Shown piece by piece: positions 42,623 to 50,792 of a stretch of DNA of 64,000 nucleotides. A program made the position numbers and the translations under genes. The notes beneath the pieces are model-generated. The model was not told the DNA's origin. It saw nothing but the letters and a program-made list of their open reading frames with translations, and did no database searches. The stretch lies in the NCBI GenBank assembly GCA_016213405.1, contig JACRAM010000054.1, positions 1 through 64,000 of the forward strand. Reading direction: 5' to 3'. This DNA comes from Bacteroidota bacterium (GTDB lineage Bacteria; Bacteroidota; Bacteroidia; Palsa-948). Each line of letters begins with the position of its first letter. Within the stretch, counting starts at the first letter, position 1.

Positions 42623-45577
42623 TCACTTCATCGCTCCATACACTACTCTTAGCAAAGCACTGCGCACACCCAGTTTGGTAATCTTCTGATTCTCGGCATC
42701 GGGATAAACGCGGTTAGAAAGAAAAACATACACAAGATTTTTTTCAGGGTCAGCCCAGGTGATAGTGCCTGTGAAACCCTGATGACCGAAACTTAAATAG
42801 GAAACACAATCGCAAACAGGACTTTCTTTCTTAGGATCAGTTTCGGGTTTGTCAAACCCAATTGCTCTGCGGTTGTCGGCACAAAACTGGCACTTGGTAA
42901 ATTCACTCACTGTTGCTGTGTCAATATATTTTTTGCCTCCATACTCGCCCTTCTGCAGAAACAATTGCATCATCACGCCCAAATCATTCGCATCAGAAAA
43001 TAATCCTGCATGTCCTGCCACCCCGCCCAGCATGGCGGCTGCGGGGTCGTGCACATCTCCGTGCACTAATTGTTTTCTGAACTTCACATCATATTCTGTA
43101 GGAACAATTCTGTTAAGCGAAAATCTTTCCCTGGGCTTGTATCCCATCGTTGACAATCCGAGCGGAGCATAAAAGTTTTTCTGCACATATTCATTCATCG
43201 GCATTTTTGTTTCTCGCTCCACTATTTTCCACATAAATAACAAATCGAGATCGCTGTATTTGTATTCGTGCTTATCGCTCACAGGTGATTCAATGATCCT
43301 TTTCCAGATGGTGTCAGAATAGTTCTTATTGATATATAATTTATCTGCCACACGAACAGGAAAATCCTTGTTCTTGTACTTGCTGTATATGCCGGGCTTG
43401 TATTCTCCTTTGCTTAATGTTTTCAAATAAAATGGAATCCAGTCTTTTAATCCCGCCTGATGCGTGAGCATTTCCCTAAGATTAATATTCATCTTGTCTG
43501 TTCCTTCCAATTCAGGTAAATGATAGCAGAGCAGATCGTTAAGAGATATTTTTTTCTTGTCCACCAACTGCATGGTGGCGGCTGTAGTTGCAGCAACTTT
43601 TGTGATGGAAGCTAAATCATAAATATCATCATTCTTAACTGCCCGTTTATTCTCATAAGTATGGTAGCCGAATGACTTGTAATAAAAAACTTTTCTATCT
43701 CTGGCAAAGAAAATTTCGCAGCCGGGGAATGCTTTTTCTGAAATTGCTCTTTCTACGATTGTATCCAGCGCTTCCAATTTTTTAGGATCCATTCCAACAT
43801 CTTCCGGGACTGTATATTTGAAACGAATAGGTGCGCCTGTGTTTAATCCGGAATTAAGCGGAAAAGTTTTAGATGCAGTTACGGGTAGTTTTCCTTTAGC
43901 AGAAACTCCACCAAAAATCATTTGCGCGGTAAGATTCATCAGGTAATCATTATTCTCGTAGCTCATTATAATTGCATTGGTGCTGTCGGTAATCGTGTCA
44001 AACATCTGCATAGAATATGCATTTGCGAAAATGGAAACGATTGTTTTCGACTGGCGGTTTGCTTTACGGATAAAATTTATCGTTTGGGAGGTGATTCCAA
44101 AATCCTGTTTGGGATTATTCATTCCGGCAATTCCAAAAATCACAAGATTGTAATCGCGAAGTTTTTTCAAGAGCGTATCGGACTGGGATTGTGTCGGTTC
44201 TTTTGCCAAAATAAATTTTTTCACAGGGGAATACCAGCCAAGCATTTCTTGAAATTTATTGCTGCTCCCCGCCCCTATCATTACCGATGCAATCTTCAGC
44301 GTATCGAGATTCATCAGGGGAATTAATTTTTTGTTATTCTTCAGAAGCGTTATAGAATTTTCAGCAAGAAGAATGTTGAGGTATTCGCTTCGGTAAGAAT
44401 TAATATCGCGGAAAAGATTTGCGGTATCAACCGGAGAATATCTGCTGAGTCCGCACCATTGCTTTGCTATCAGAATTTTTTTACATCGCTTATCTATTTC
44501 TTCCTGCGTGATCTCACCGCGTGCCAATGCATTCTTTATTTCCACTATGGCTTTTGGAACATCTTCAGAAAAAAGGAGTACATCATTTCCGGCAATGAGC
44601 GCTTTTACATCCACTTCCCCGGGCTTATAAAATTTGCTCACGCCTTGCATGTTGAGCGCATCGGTAAAAACCAATCCCTCAAACTTTAATTCTTTCTTCA
44701 GCAAATCGGTTACAACTTTCGGAGACAATGTAGAAGCTGTGTTTGCTGTTGTGTCAAGCGCAGGAATGAAAAGATGCGCCACCATTACACAGCCGATTCC
44801 CTGTTTAAAAAGTTCTTTGAATGGATAAAGGTCGAGCGTATCAATCGTTTCTTTGCTGTGAGAAATTACAGGGAGCGTTTTATGCGAATCGCTTTCCGTA
44901 TCTCCGTGCCCGGGAAAATGTTTGGCGCAGGAAAGAATTCCGGCATCCTGCATTCCTTTCATGTAGAGCATTGATTTTCTCGCTACGGAAAATTTATTTT
45001 CACCAAACGAGCGGCTGCTAATCACCGGATTGAGCGGGTTATTATTCACATCTACAACAGGGGCAAGATTCACATGAATCCCCAACCGCCTGCACTCGCG
45101 GGCAATTTCTTTTCCCATGAGATAAATCAGAGAATCTGCTTTGGGATTAATTGCACCGAGCGTCATCTGACGGGGAAACTGAACCGTGCTGTCAAGGCGC
45201 ATATCTAATCCCCATTCTCCATCAATGGAAATCAGAAGTTTCACATTGGATTTTGATTGATAATAATTTGTGAGAACTGCCTGACGCCTGGGACCTCCCT
45301 GAAAAAAAATAAGTCCGCCAATCCCACAGGAGTCAATTAGTTTTTTTATCTGTGCGGTATCGGTTTTGTCATTCGAATAGGCGGCAACCATAAACAATTG
45401 CCCGATGCGCTGATCGGGTGTAAGAGAATTAAAAACAGAATCAGACCATGATTTTTCAGAAAGTGCTGCAGGATAATCAGGTGATGACTTAAGAAATACG
45501 GGTTGGGAAAAGGAAATGACGAATGACGAATGGCAAATGATAAATAATAATCCAATATATTGCAGGGAAATTCTCAC
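42623..45577 (-). CDS. GH3 beta-N-acetylglucosaminidase/beta-lactamase-fold fusion
   Basis: 984 residues. The signal peptide FIICHSSFVISFSQ overlaps an ATTCGTC repeat. Residues about 45-390 are a GH3 domain with the NagZ-type KHFPGHGDTESDSH (near 217) and FTDALNMQGV carrying the nucleophile Asp. A GH3 C-domain follows to about 560. From about 600 comes a serine hydrolase/beta-lactamase domain with SITK (near 652), YSD as the second motif and HQGFTGT as the third. It is expected in the periplasm, cutting wall fragments. This two-enzyme fusion is common in Bacteroidota and suits the Mpl recycling route. Confidence 0.9.
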   Translation of the reverse strand: MRISLQYIGLLFIICHSSFVISFSQPVFLKSSPDYPAALSEKSWSDSVFNSLTPDQRIGQLFMVAAYSNDKTDTAQIKKLIDSCGIGGLIFFQGGPRRQAVLTNYYQSKSNVKLLISIDGEWGLDMRLDSTVQFPRQMTLGAINPKADSLIYLMGKEIARECRRLGIHVNLAPVVDVNNNPLNPVISSRSFGENKFSVARKSMLYMKGMQDAGILSCAKHFPGHGDTESDSHKTLPVISHSKETIDTLDLYPFKELFKQGIGCVMVAHLFIPALDTTANTASTLSPKVVTDLLKKELKFEGLVFTDALNMQGVSKFYKPGEVDVKALIAGNDVLLFSEDVPKAIVEIKNALARGEITQEEIDKRCKKILIAKQWCGLSRYSPVDTANLFRDINSYRSEYLNILLAENSITLLKNNKKLIPLMNLDTLKIASVMIGAGSSNKFQEMLGWYSPVKKFILAKEPTQSQSDTLLKKLRDYNLVIFGIAGMNNPKQDFGITSQTINFIRKANRQSKTIVSIFANAYSMQMFDTITDSTNAIIMSYENNDYLMNLTAQMIFGGVSAKGKLPVTASKTFPLNSGLNTGAPIRFKYTVPEDVGMDPKKLEALDTIVERAISEKAFPGCEIFFARDRKVFYYKSFGYHTYENKRAVKNDDIYDLASITKVAATTAATMQLVDKKKISLNDLLCYHLPELEGTDKMNINLREMLTHQAGLKDWIPFYLKTLSKGEYKPGIYSKYKNKDFPVRVADKLYINKNYSDTIWKRIIESPVSDKHEYKYSDLDLLFMWKIVERETKMPMNEYVQKNFYAPLGLSTMGYKPRERFSLNRIVPTEYDVKFRKQLVHGDVHDPAAAMLGGVAGHAGLFSDANDLGVMMQLFLQKGEYGGKKYIDTATVSEFTKCQFCADNRRAIGFDKPETDPKKESPVCDCVSYLSFGHQGFTGTITWADPEKNLVYVFLSNRVYPDAENQKITKLGVRSALLRVVYGAMK

Positions 45578-45654
45578 TAAACGAATTTAGTTTTACTCAT
45601 AGCGCAACTATCGCACCCATTCACTATGTTTTCAACGAAGGGATGTTGATGGGA

Positions 45655-45745
45655 TATAATTGTGATTACACCGATTATAAATAGCAAAGAGATTACACCG
45701 ATGAAATACAGTACTATTATAAATCGGTGTAATCTCTTTTAAAAA
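45655..45745 (-). terminator. 17-bp stem between two leftward genes
   Basis: AAAGAGATTACACCGAT (45686-45702) and ATCGGTGTAATCTCTTT (45723-45739) are exact complements with a 20-base loop; further GATTACACCGAT and GTGTAATCTC words flank it. It can terminate transcription from the usher-like gene, or is a member of a dispersed word family. Confidence 0.6.
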
Positions 45746-45769
45746 TCTGTGTAATCTCAGGAATGAAAT

Positions 45770-48700
45770 TTACTTAATGCGCTTTCCGTTTTTGAAAAAA
45801 GCAACAAAAGCACCTGCATATCCCTGCGCTTTTAACTGGTCTTTGTACTCGGTCGCCTTCTCATATTCCCATGTTTGAAATTCACCGGCAGTATATTTAT
45901 AAACTCTATTTTCAATATACTCTTTTATATTTTTCGCTCCTTTGAATGTTGTGGCGTATTGCGATGCCGGGATTTGAGTTGAACTTGACATGATCTGTAT
46001 CCTGTAAATAACAGATGAAGAGGTATCTGCTGGTGAAACCAGAGGATTGGGATTGGGATTGGGATTAGGATTAGGATTAGGATTTGGAACAGGATTAGGA
46101 TTAGAGTTATTATTACTGTTTCCACTTATGTTCATCTGGCGTTTCTTTTCGCTGAAGATAAAATCAACCTGAAATTCTTTTGCGCCATCAAAACTTACGG
46201 TGTATTCCGGTTCCTGCAATGTAAATTGATCGCCAAAAATATTATTCACAGTTACCTTGTATTCTCCCGCCTCAGGCGCATAAAGGGTATAACTGCCATC
46301 ACTGGAGGTGAGGGCTGTAAAACTATTGCCGGCAGAATCGGTTGCAACTACCCTTATGTTCGCAACGGATGTCATGCCATTGGAAGAAAATTCATCTCTG
46401 AGCACAATGATGTGCCCGATTACCCTATAGCTTTGAGCAAAAGGGATGTAAAATGTGGTATCGCGAATAACCTTTGCCTTTTGCAATTGCCCGTTAATGT
46501 TGTATACGTCTTTCAGGTTAACGAGAGGATACACGCGCAAATCAAACTCTCCTTCAGGAATATGATAATACATTATCTGACCGAAATTATCTGTAACTAA
46601 TTCGATAGGGATGAATTGCCCGCGTTGCTTTACAGCTGTATTGGTCACGGAATCCATTTGCGATTCACGGTCAACAGAAATAACAATATCAGAAATTCCC
46701 TGCTCATTGTTATCCATTATTTTATTGCCGTTAATATCTTTAAAACATACCACTTTCAAATCATAATATTTTATTCCGGGCTGAGGTATGTCAAAAGTTT
46801 TTCTGAAGCCAAGGTTAAGGTAATATTTTCTGTTGTATATTTTTGCTCCTTCAGCGGTCACCCTGCTGGAGAAATACATGTTGTTGTCAACAAAGAATCT
46901 CCAGTCGTGATCAAAAAAGAAAGTGAAGCGGGCATTCAAAGTAATCCGTTCTGAATTGGCGAGCGCTTCATAATAATAGCTGTCATACGAAGACACGAGC
47001 ATTTTTTTATTGAAGTAATATTTCTCAAAATGCGGGGTGATTCGTATGGATTTGCTATAACTGTTGAAATAATAATAATCCTTCTGGGTATTCATATCAT
47101 GAGGTCCGTAGAAATAAAGAATATTAACTCCCCAATATTTCTGAATCATGTTCACTCCTGCATTGGCGTTAAAGAAAGAACTTTTTGAATAAGGTGATGG
47201 AGTTCCTATTGTAGAATCAATTGCAAACAAAATATAAGTATAACCGAAAGCAATAAAAGGGCTTATTAAACTGTGCGTGTTATTTTTATTGCTTAATCTG
47301 AAAGCAAGTTTAGGCGATATGCTTGAAAAGCGGGAAGTAATGCTATCGCCATTGTAATTGATTTTTAAATTTCTATGGTAGATGTGATCGAAAACAGGTC
47401 CTGCTGAAAGAGAAAGATGTGAATTCACTTTGTCCACTATTTCCGTTTTGTAATTTCCGGCAAGCAAATATTTTTCAGGATATAAGATTCCCTGGTTGTA
47501 GATGGTAGGATCCATCTGATTAATATTTATACCGCTGTTGAGATAGTATTTATTATTTATAAAATACTGTCCGTTGCCGTTGACAAGAATTCTTCCATTG
47601 GATTGAGAAAAATATTTTGATGTATAATTAACGTTTAATCGCGCGTGCGCTTTTTTAAGATTCATCCAATATTGAAGCTGTCCGCCATATCCATAGAAAG
47701 TTGCGCTGGGGTCTGCAGTAGTAATGAAATTGCCATTTGCATCAGTGAACGTTTGATTATCGTATACGTGGTTAGTTTGTGAAACTCCCAGCAAAAGGGC
47801 TACGCGGTGACCGGGTAAAAAGGGATAACTGGCGCGGGCTGACAAACCATAACTTTGAACTTTATTATAGTCATCAGAAATAAATGCTAAGGCAGAACTA
47901 AAATCTATAGACTTCCCCAGCATAATATCATGCTGAACATCGCCTGAATAAACCGGAGTTCCAACAGCCGCAGTGAATACACCGCTTATTTTCTGGTCAG
48001 GTTTTATTTTATAACTGCCGCCTATTCCCCGCCCACCGACACCTAACATACTTATTCCATACGAACCTATATCGCCCGCCATTGCCTGCCATTTATCTGC
48101 TGTGTAGATGGCGCGCATGCGCGTTCGCTGCCAAAGCGATTTTGCCAGATAAGGGTCATTCCCGTATCCCGACAGCGGAAGCCCCGGAATGCGAAGTGAG
48201 TAATTAAGTTTGTCGTCATTCTTAAATACCAGATCGCCATATGCGCCAAACACTATTCGCGGGTCAAATTCTGAAAGAAGATTGATGAGCTGAACATCTA
48301 TGGTGAGAGGAGAAAACCGCTCGGCAAGCACATTGTAATAATTGCTTTCAAGATATTTAAATAGTATGGATGTCTTTTTTACAAGAGTATCTGAAGTGGC
48401 AATTATTTTAACAGACATTTTTTGAAAATCTCTGTTCCACACGCCATTTTCTTCAAAAGGAATATATTTTACATGATACGTAAGGATGGTATCAAGGTGA
48501 GGTTTTAATTCAATGGATGTAAAATATTTATTTGCAAATGTGCCGTACATTTCCAATGAACTTCCGATGGTGAACTCCAGTTTCACCATCTCGCTGCCGT
48601 TTCCTTTATTCGACAACTTTACAGACATGGGAGCATATTCAGCATAGCGGTCAAAATAAATGGTTCGCTGAAGAGGGAAAACATCCCACCGTGTTTTTTT

Positions 48701-49237
48701 AGGGATGGTAACATAACATGCTTTACTTATCGAATACTGGTTTTTGTCAGAGAAAAGAGAACGAGTTGAAATCAACGTGGCGTTAATGATGTAGGACGTT
48801 CCGCCTGTGGAGGTTCTCGCCAGCGAAATCCGCATGGGTATATATTCGGTTTGTCCGGGATTTATGTTTACTGTTTTTTCGCTTTCAGAAATAAGTTTCC
48901 ATCCGTCAGGAACTGAAATTTTTACAACGCCTTGTACGGGCGCGGCATTTGTATTTGTTATTTTCAGAATATTAAAAAAGGTTGAATCGGTGCCGTGTTC
49001 GGTTTTTTCCTTCACAAACTCCATGAGCACAACGCTGTGGGAAGCCCCATCCCCCGCCTTCCCCGAAGGGGAAGGAGTTTCTCCCCCTTTGGGGGAGACG
49101 GAAGAGGGGGCTGCAGTATCTGCCGCAATAACCGCTGTTGAATCAGGTGCCTGAGCAAATAAATTATTATTTCTTACTAAAGAAAAAAATAAAAGAAAAG
49201 CCAAATAATAGTATATGTTGGTAGTAAATCTTTTCAC
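45770..49237 (-). CDS. Usher-like outer-membrane barrel protein with SPOR domain
   Basis: 1155 residues. A signal peptide ends near LFAQ, then a linker whose residues 41-64 come from a family B palindrome. Two Ig-like domains follow (about 65-165 NEW3-like, VKISVPDGWKLISESE; 170-295). The transmembrane barrel spans about 300-820 with many Tyr-rich strands. After it come an SdrD-B-like module (VCFKDINGNKIMDNNEQG), a carboxypeptidase-like sandwich, an NPNP linker and a SPOR domain (1072-1155, ending GYAGAFVAFFKNGKRIK). The order N-domain, large barrel, C-terminal sandwiches resembles fimbrial ushers, but I see no usher signature. It starts 11 bp after a pilin-like gene. Confidence 0.75.
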   Translation of the reverse strand: MKRFTTNIYYYLAFLLFFSLVRNNNLFAQAPDSTAVIAADTAAPSSVSPKGGETPSPSGKAGDGASHSVVLMEFVKEKTEHGTDSTFFNILKITNTNAAPVQGVVKISVPDGWKLISESEKTVNINPGQTEYIPMRISLARTSTGGTSYIINATLISTRSLFSDKNQYSISKACYVTIPKKTRWDVFPLQRTIYFDRYAEYAPMSVKLSNKGNGSEMVKLEFTIGSSLEMYGTFANKYFTSIELKPHLDTILTYHVKYIPFEENGVWNRDFQKMSVKIIATSDTLVKKTSILFKYLESNYYNVLAERFSPLTIDVQLINLLSEFDPRIVFGAYGDLVFKNDDKLNYSLRIPGLPLSGYGNDPYLAKSLWQRTRMRAIYTADKWQAMAGDIGSYGISMLGVGGRGIGGSYKIKPDQKISGVFTAAVGTPVYSGDVQHDIMLGKSIDFSSALAFISDDYNKVQSYGLSARASYPFLPGHRVALLLGVSQTNHVYDNQTFTDANGNFITTADPSATFYGYGGQLQYWMNLKKAHARLNVNYTSKYFSQSNGRILVNGNGQYFINNKYYLNSGININQMDPTIYNQGILYPEKYLLAGNYKTEIVDKVNSHLSLSAGPVFDHIYHRNLKINYNGDSITSRFSSISPKLAFRLSNKNNTHSLISPFIAFGYTYILFAIDSTIGTPSPYSKSSFFNANAGVNMIQKYWGVNILYFYGPHDMNTQKDYYYFNSYSKSIRITPHFEKYYFNKKMLVSSYDSYYYEALANSERITLNARFTFFFDHDWRFFVDNNMYFSSRVTAEGAKIYNRKYYLNLGFRKTFDIPQPGIKYYDLKVVCFKDINGNKIMDNNEQGISDIVISVDRESQMDSVTNTAVKQRGQFIPIELVTDNFGQIMYYHIPEGEFDLRVYPLVNLKDVYNINGQLQKAKVIRDTTFYIPFAQSYRVIGHIIVLRDEFSSNGMTSVANIRVVATDSAGNSFTALTSSDGSYTLYAPEAGEYKVTVNNIFGDQFTLQEPEYTVSFDGAKEFQVDFIFSEKKRQMNISGNSNNNSNPNPVPNPNPNPNPNPNPNPLVSPADTSSSVIYRIQIMSSSTQIPASQYATTFKGAKNIKEYIENRVYKYTAGEFQTWEYEKATEYKDQLKAQGYAGAFVAFFKNGKRIK
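46043..46106. repeat. GGGATT/GGATTA tandem coding the NP linker
   Basis: On the plus strand GGGATTGGGATTGGGATTAG and further TTAGGA words run for about 64 bases. On the coding strand they give NPNPNPNP. Four or more G-runs make a G-quadruplex possible on the non-coding strand. Confidence 0.7.
49048..49117. repeat. Family B palindromes in frame within the usher-like gene
   Basis: CCTTCCCCGAAGGGGAAGG and TCTCCCCCTTTGGGGGAGA lie side by side. They are read in the minus frame as SSVSPKGGETPSPSGKAGDG just after the signal peptide. The region is a low-complexity linker, so insertion here should be harmless. Confidence 0.75.
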
Positions 49238-49248
49238 CTAAGAGGTTT

Positions 49249-49881
49249 TTATGGGCTCATGAGCAATGTGAATACAATATCATCAGCATAAAAATCAGGC
49301 GTGCTGTTCAATAAACTGGTGGTTACTCCGCAACGGTAAGTAATAGAAATCTGGTCAAGCGTATAAACCAGGTTTTCAGGAGACGGAACATCTTCAATCT
49401 CATCTGCACCGCCACCGCTTCCATCTACTATAGGAACACCAGCACCTGAAGCAGGTAATGGTAAATAAGGAGGACCAGGAAATAAACTAACGCAGGTAAG
49501 ACAGCCACCGCTTATTGAAGCGCTCATTTCTATGGTGCTGAACAAAAGAGTATTGGCGGGATTGGTGCCTGTTATGGCTCCATCGCCATCGTTATCCTGC
49601 GCTTCAACACTTAGTGTCCACTGTGTATAATCATCAATACCATCACCGCCTGGAGGATTATTATCACCGGCAATATCCGTTACAGATATACCAAGAATAG
49701 TCCAGTTGGTGTACGTAATGCCTGCCTTGTATTCTGCAATTGAATTAAAAACAAAATCAAGATTGCCTCCGCCAAGCACTGTTAATCTGACTGATCCGCC
49801 CGGTGTTGAACTTTGTGCGTACAGACAATTCGCTGTATTTATCAAAAACACAATTACAATTGTAAACAAACGTAACATCAT
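49249..49881 (-). CDS. Pilin-like secreted subunit
   Basis: 210 residues. A signal peptide ends near LYAQ. The N-terminal strand SVRLTVLGGGNLDFVFNSIAEYKAGI is shared with the paralogues at 50553 and 53611. Four cysteines (GGCLTCVS, TYRCGVTT plus context) and a terminal strand FYADDIVFTLLMSP recall spore-coat-U/Csu-type pilins, which end in a similar Y-x-D-x-V strand. It lies 11 bp upstream of the usher-like gene and 3 bp after a T9SS-tail remnant. The pilin call is an inference from fold pattern and context. Confidence 0.65.
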   Translation of the reverse strand: MMLRLFTIVIVFLINTANCLYAQSSTPGGSVRLTVLGGGNLDFVFNSIAEYKAGITYTNWTILGISVTDIAGDNNPPGGDGIDDYTQWTLSVEAQDNDGDGAITGTNPANTLLFSTIEMSASISGGCLTCVSLFPGPPYLPLPASGAGVPIVDGSGGGADEIEDVPSPENLVYTLDQISITYRCGVTTSLLNSTPDFYADDIVFTLLMSP

Positions 49882-49884
49882 ATT

Positions 49885-50013
49885 TTAATATTCCTTTAAA
49901 ATTAATAGCTTCTGAAAGTATTCTTTATCCGATAGTGTAACCTTACCTATATATATACCATCAGGCAATCTATCCATTGTTAAATTGAAGAGTGAGTTGA
50001 TAGGGTTGAGCAT
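49885..50013 (-). pseudogene. Remnant 3' end of a T9SS sorting-domain gene
   Basis: 42 codons ending GIYIGKVTLSDKEYFQKLL plus six residues, with TAA at 49885-49887. It matches the end of the complete gene at 50793-53510 (CIGKITLSDKEYFQKLLLLN). The stop is 3 bp before the next ATG, exactly as in the complete copy. It is a leftover of a duplicated junction. Confidence 0.8.
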
Positions 50014-50037
50014 TTAGTATTTTGATAATGAGTAACA

Positions 50038-50277
50038 TTATGCGAAAATTTCTTTTCCAGCCAGGAAATCCTTTATTTCAAAAAGTATTTCCCTTGCAAA
50101 CATTACTCCTCTCATATTCTTCGTTTCAGGGTCAATTAGAAGCGTATATTTTTTTCGTTTATCAGGGGGTAATTTTTTTAAAGAAGGAAAATGGTTTAAA
50201 GGAAGAATAATTATCCTGTCATCATCCATGTAAACAGTTATTCTTCCTCTTTCTTTGAAAGATATTTTTTCTATCAT
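50038..50277 (-). CDS. DUF2442 protein (second pair)
   Basis: 79 residues, only the DUF2442 core: ISFKERGRITVYMDDDRIIILPLNHFPSLKKL, then RKKYTLLIDPETKNMRG and the closing FEIKDFLAG. Compared with the copy at 10520-10855 it lacks the basic C-terminal tail. The start overlaps the DUF4160 stop by 4 bp. The pair lies between two copies of a T9SS-tail/pilin junction, on the same strand as the surface genes. Confidence 0.8.
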   Translation of the reverse strand: MIEKISFKERGRITVYMDDDRIIILPLNHFPSLKKLPPDKRKKYTLLIDPETKNMRGVMFAREILFEIKDFLAGKEIFA

Positions 50278-50552
50278 TTTAAAGTAAGTTTTATGGGATG
50301 AGTTTCTTTTTTCCCGAATGAATTATATAAATCAATTAATTCTTTCTGATATTTTGTTGCCAGCTTTTTCACTATATTTAATTCTTTTGCGCTAAAATCT
50401 GCCGGATGCATTATTTCTAAATTTTGAAGCCACAATTTACCATAAATGTATTTTGATTTATGTTTACTGAAATGTATATGTGGAGCTTCAGTTTTCACAT
50501 CTTGTGCAAAGATAAAAAATGTAATGAATTTATAGAAAGCAAGAACAGGCAT
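50274..50552 (-). CDS. DUF4160 protein (second pair)
   Basis: 92 residues. The N-terminal half holds the PHIHF motif; the second half LWLQNLEIMHPADFSAKELNIVKKLATKYQKELI follows the DUF4160 pattern (FWLEP...GFSAKEL). It is the intact counterpart of the frameshifted gene at 10852-11135. It begins directly after the stop of a truncated pilin-like gene. A role in a toxin-antitoxin-like pair with DUF2442 is suspected from conserved pairing but not demonstrated. Confidence 0.78.
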   Translation of the reverse strand: MPVLAFYKFITFFIFAQDVKTEAPHIHFSKHKSKYIYGKLWLQNLEIMHPADFSAKELNIVKKLATKYQKELIDLYNSFGKKETHPIKLTLK

Positions 50553-50789
50553 TTATATTTTAAATTTCAAATCCTGAATGTAAAATTTATTTTTATCCAA
50601 CAGAACTTTCTCATGAAAAACATCAATAACTTTTGTGCTTCCACAGCAAACTCCATCTCCAATTGAATTAAAAATAAAATCAAGATTTCCGCCACCCATC
50701 ACTCTCACCCTCACCGAACCGTCTGACTGAGAAAAAACGCATTGATATAAATTCAAAAATAAAAGCAGAATCTGCAAACGTAACATCAT
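50553..50789 (-). pseudogene. Truncated pilin-like paralogue
   Basis: 78 codons. The signal peptide and SVRVRVMGGGNLDFIFNSI match the first 45 or so residues of the subunit at 49249-49881. After FNSI the sequence diverges (GDGVCCGSTKVIDVFHEKVL) and ends at the DUF4160 start. The beta-rich body and terminal strand are lost, so it is probably nonfunctional. The start is 3 bp after the T9SS gene, the same spacing as in the other copy. Confidence 0.75.
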
Positions 50790-50792
50790 ATT

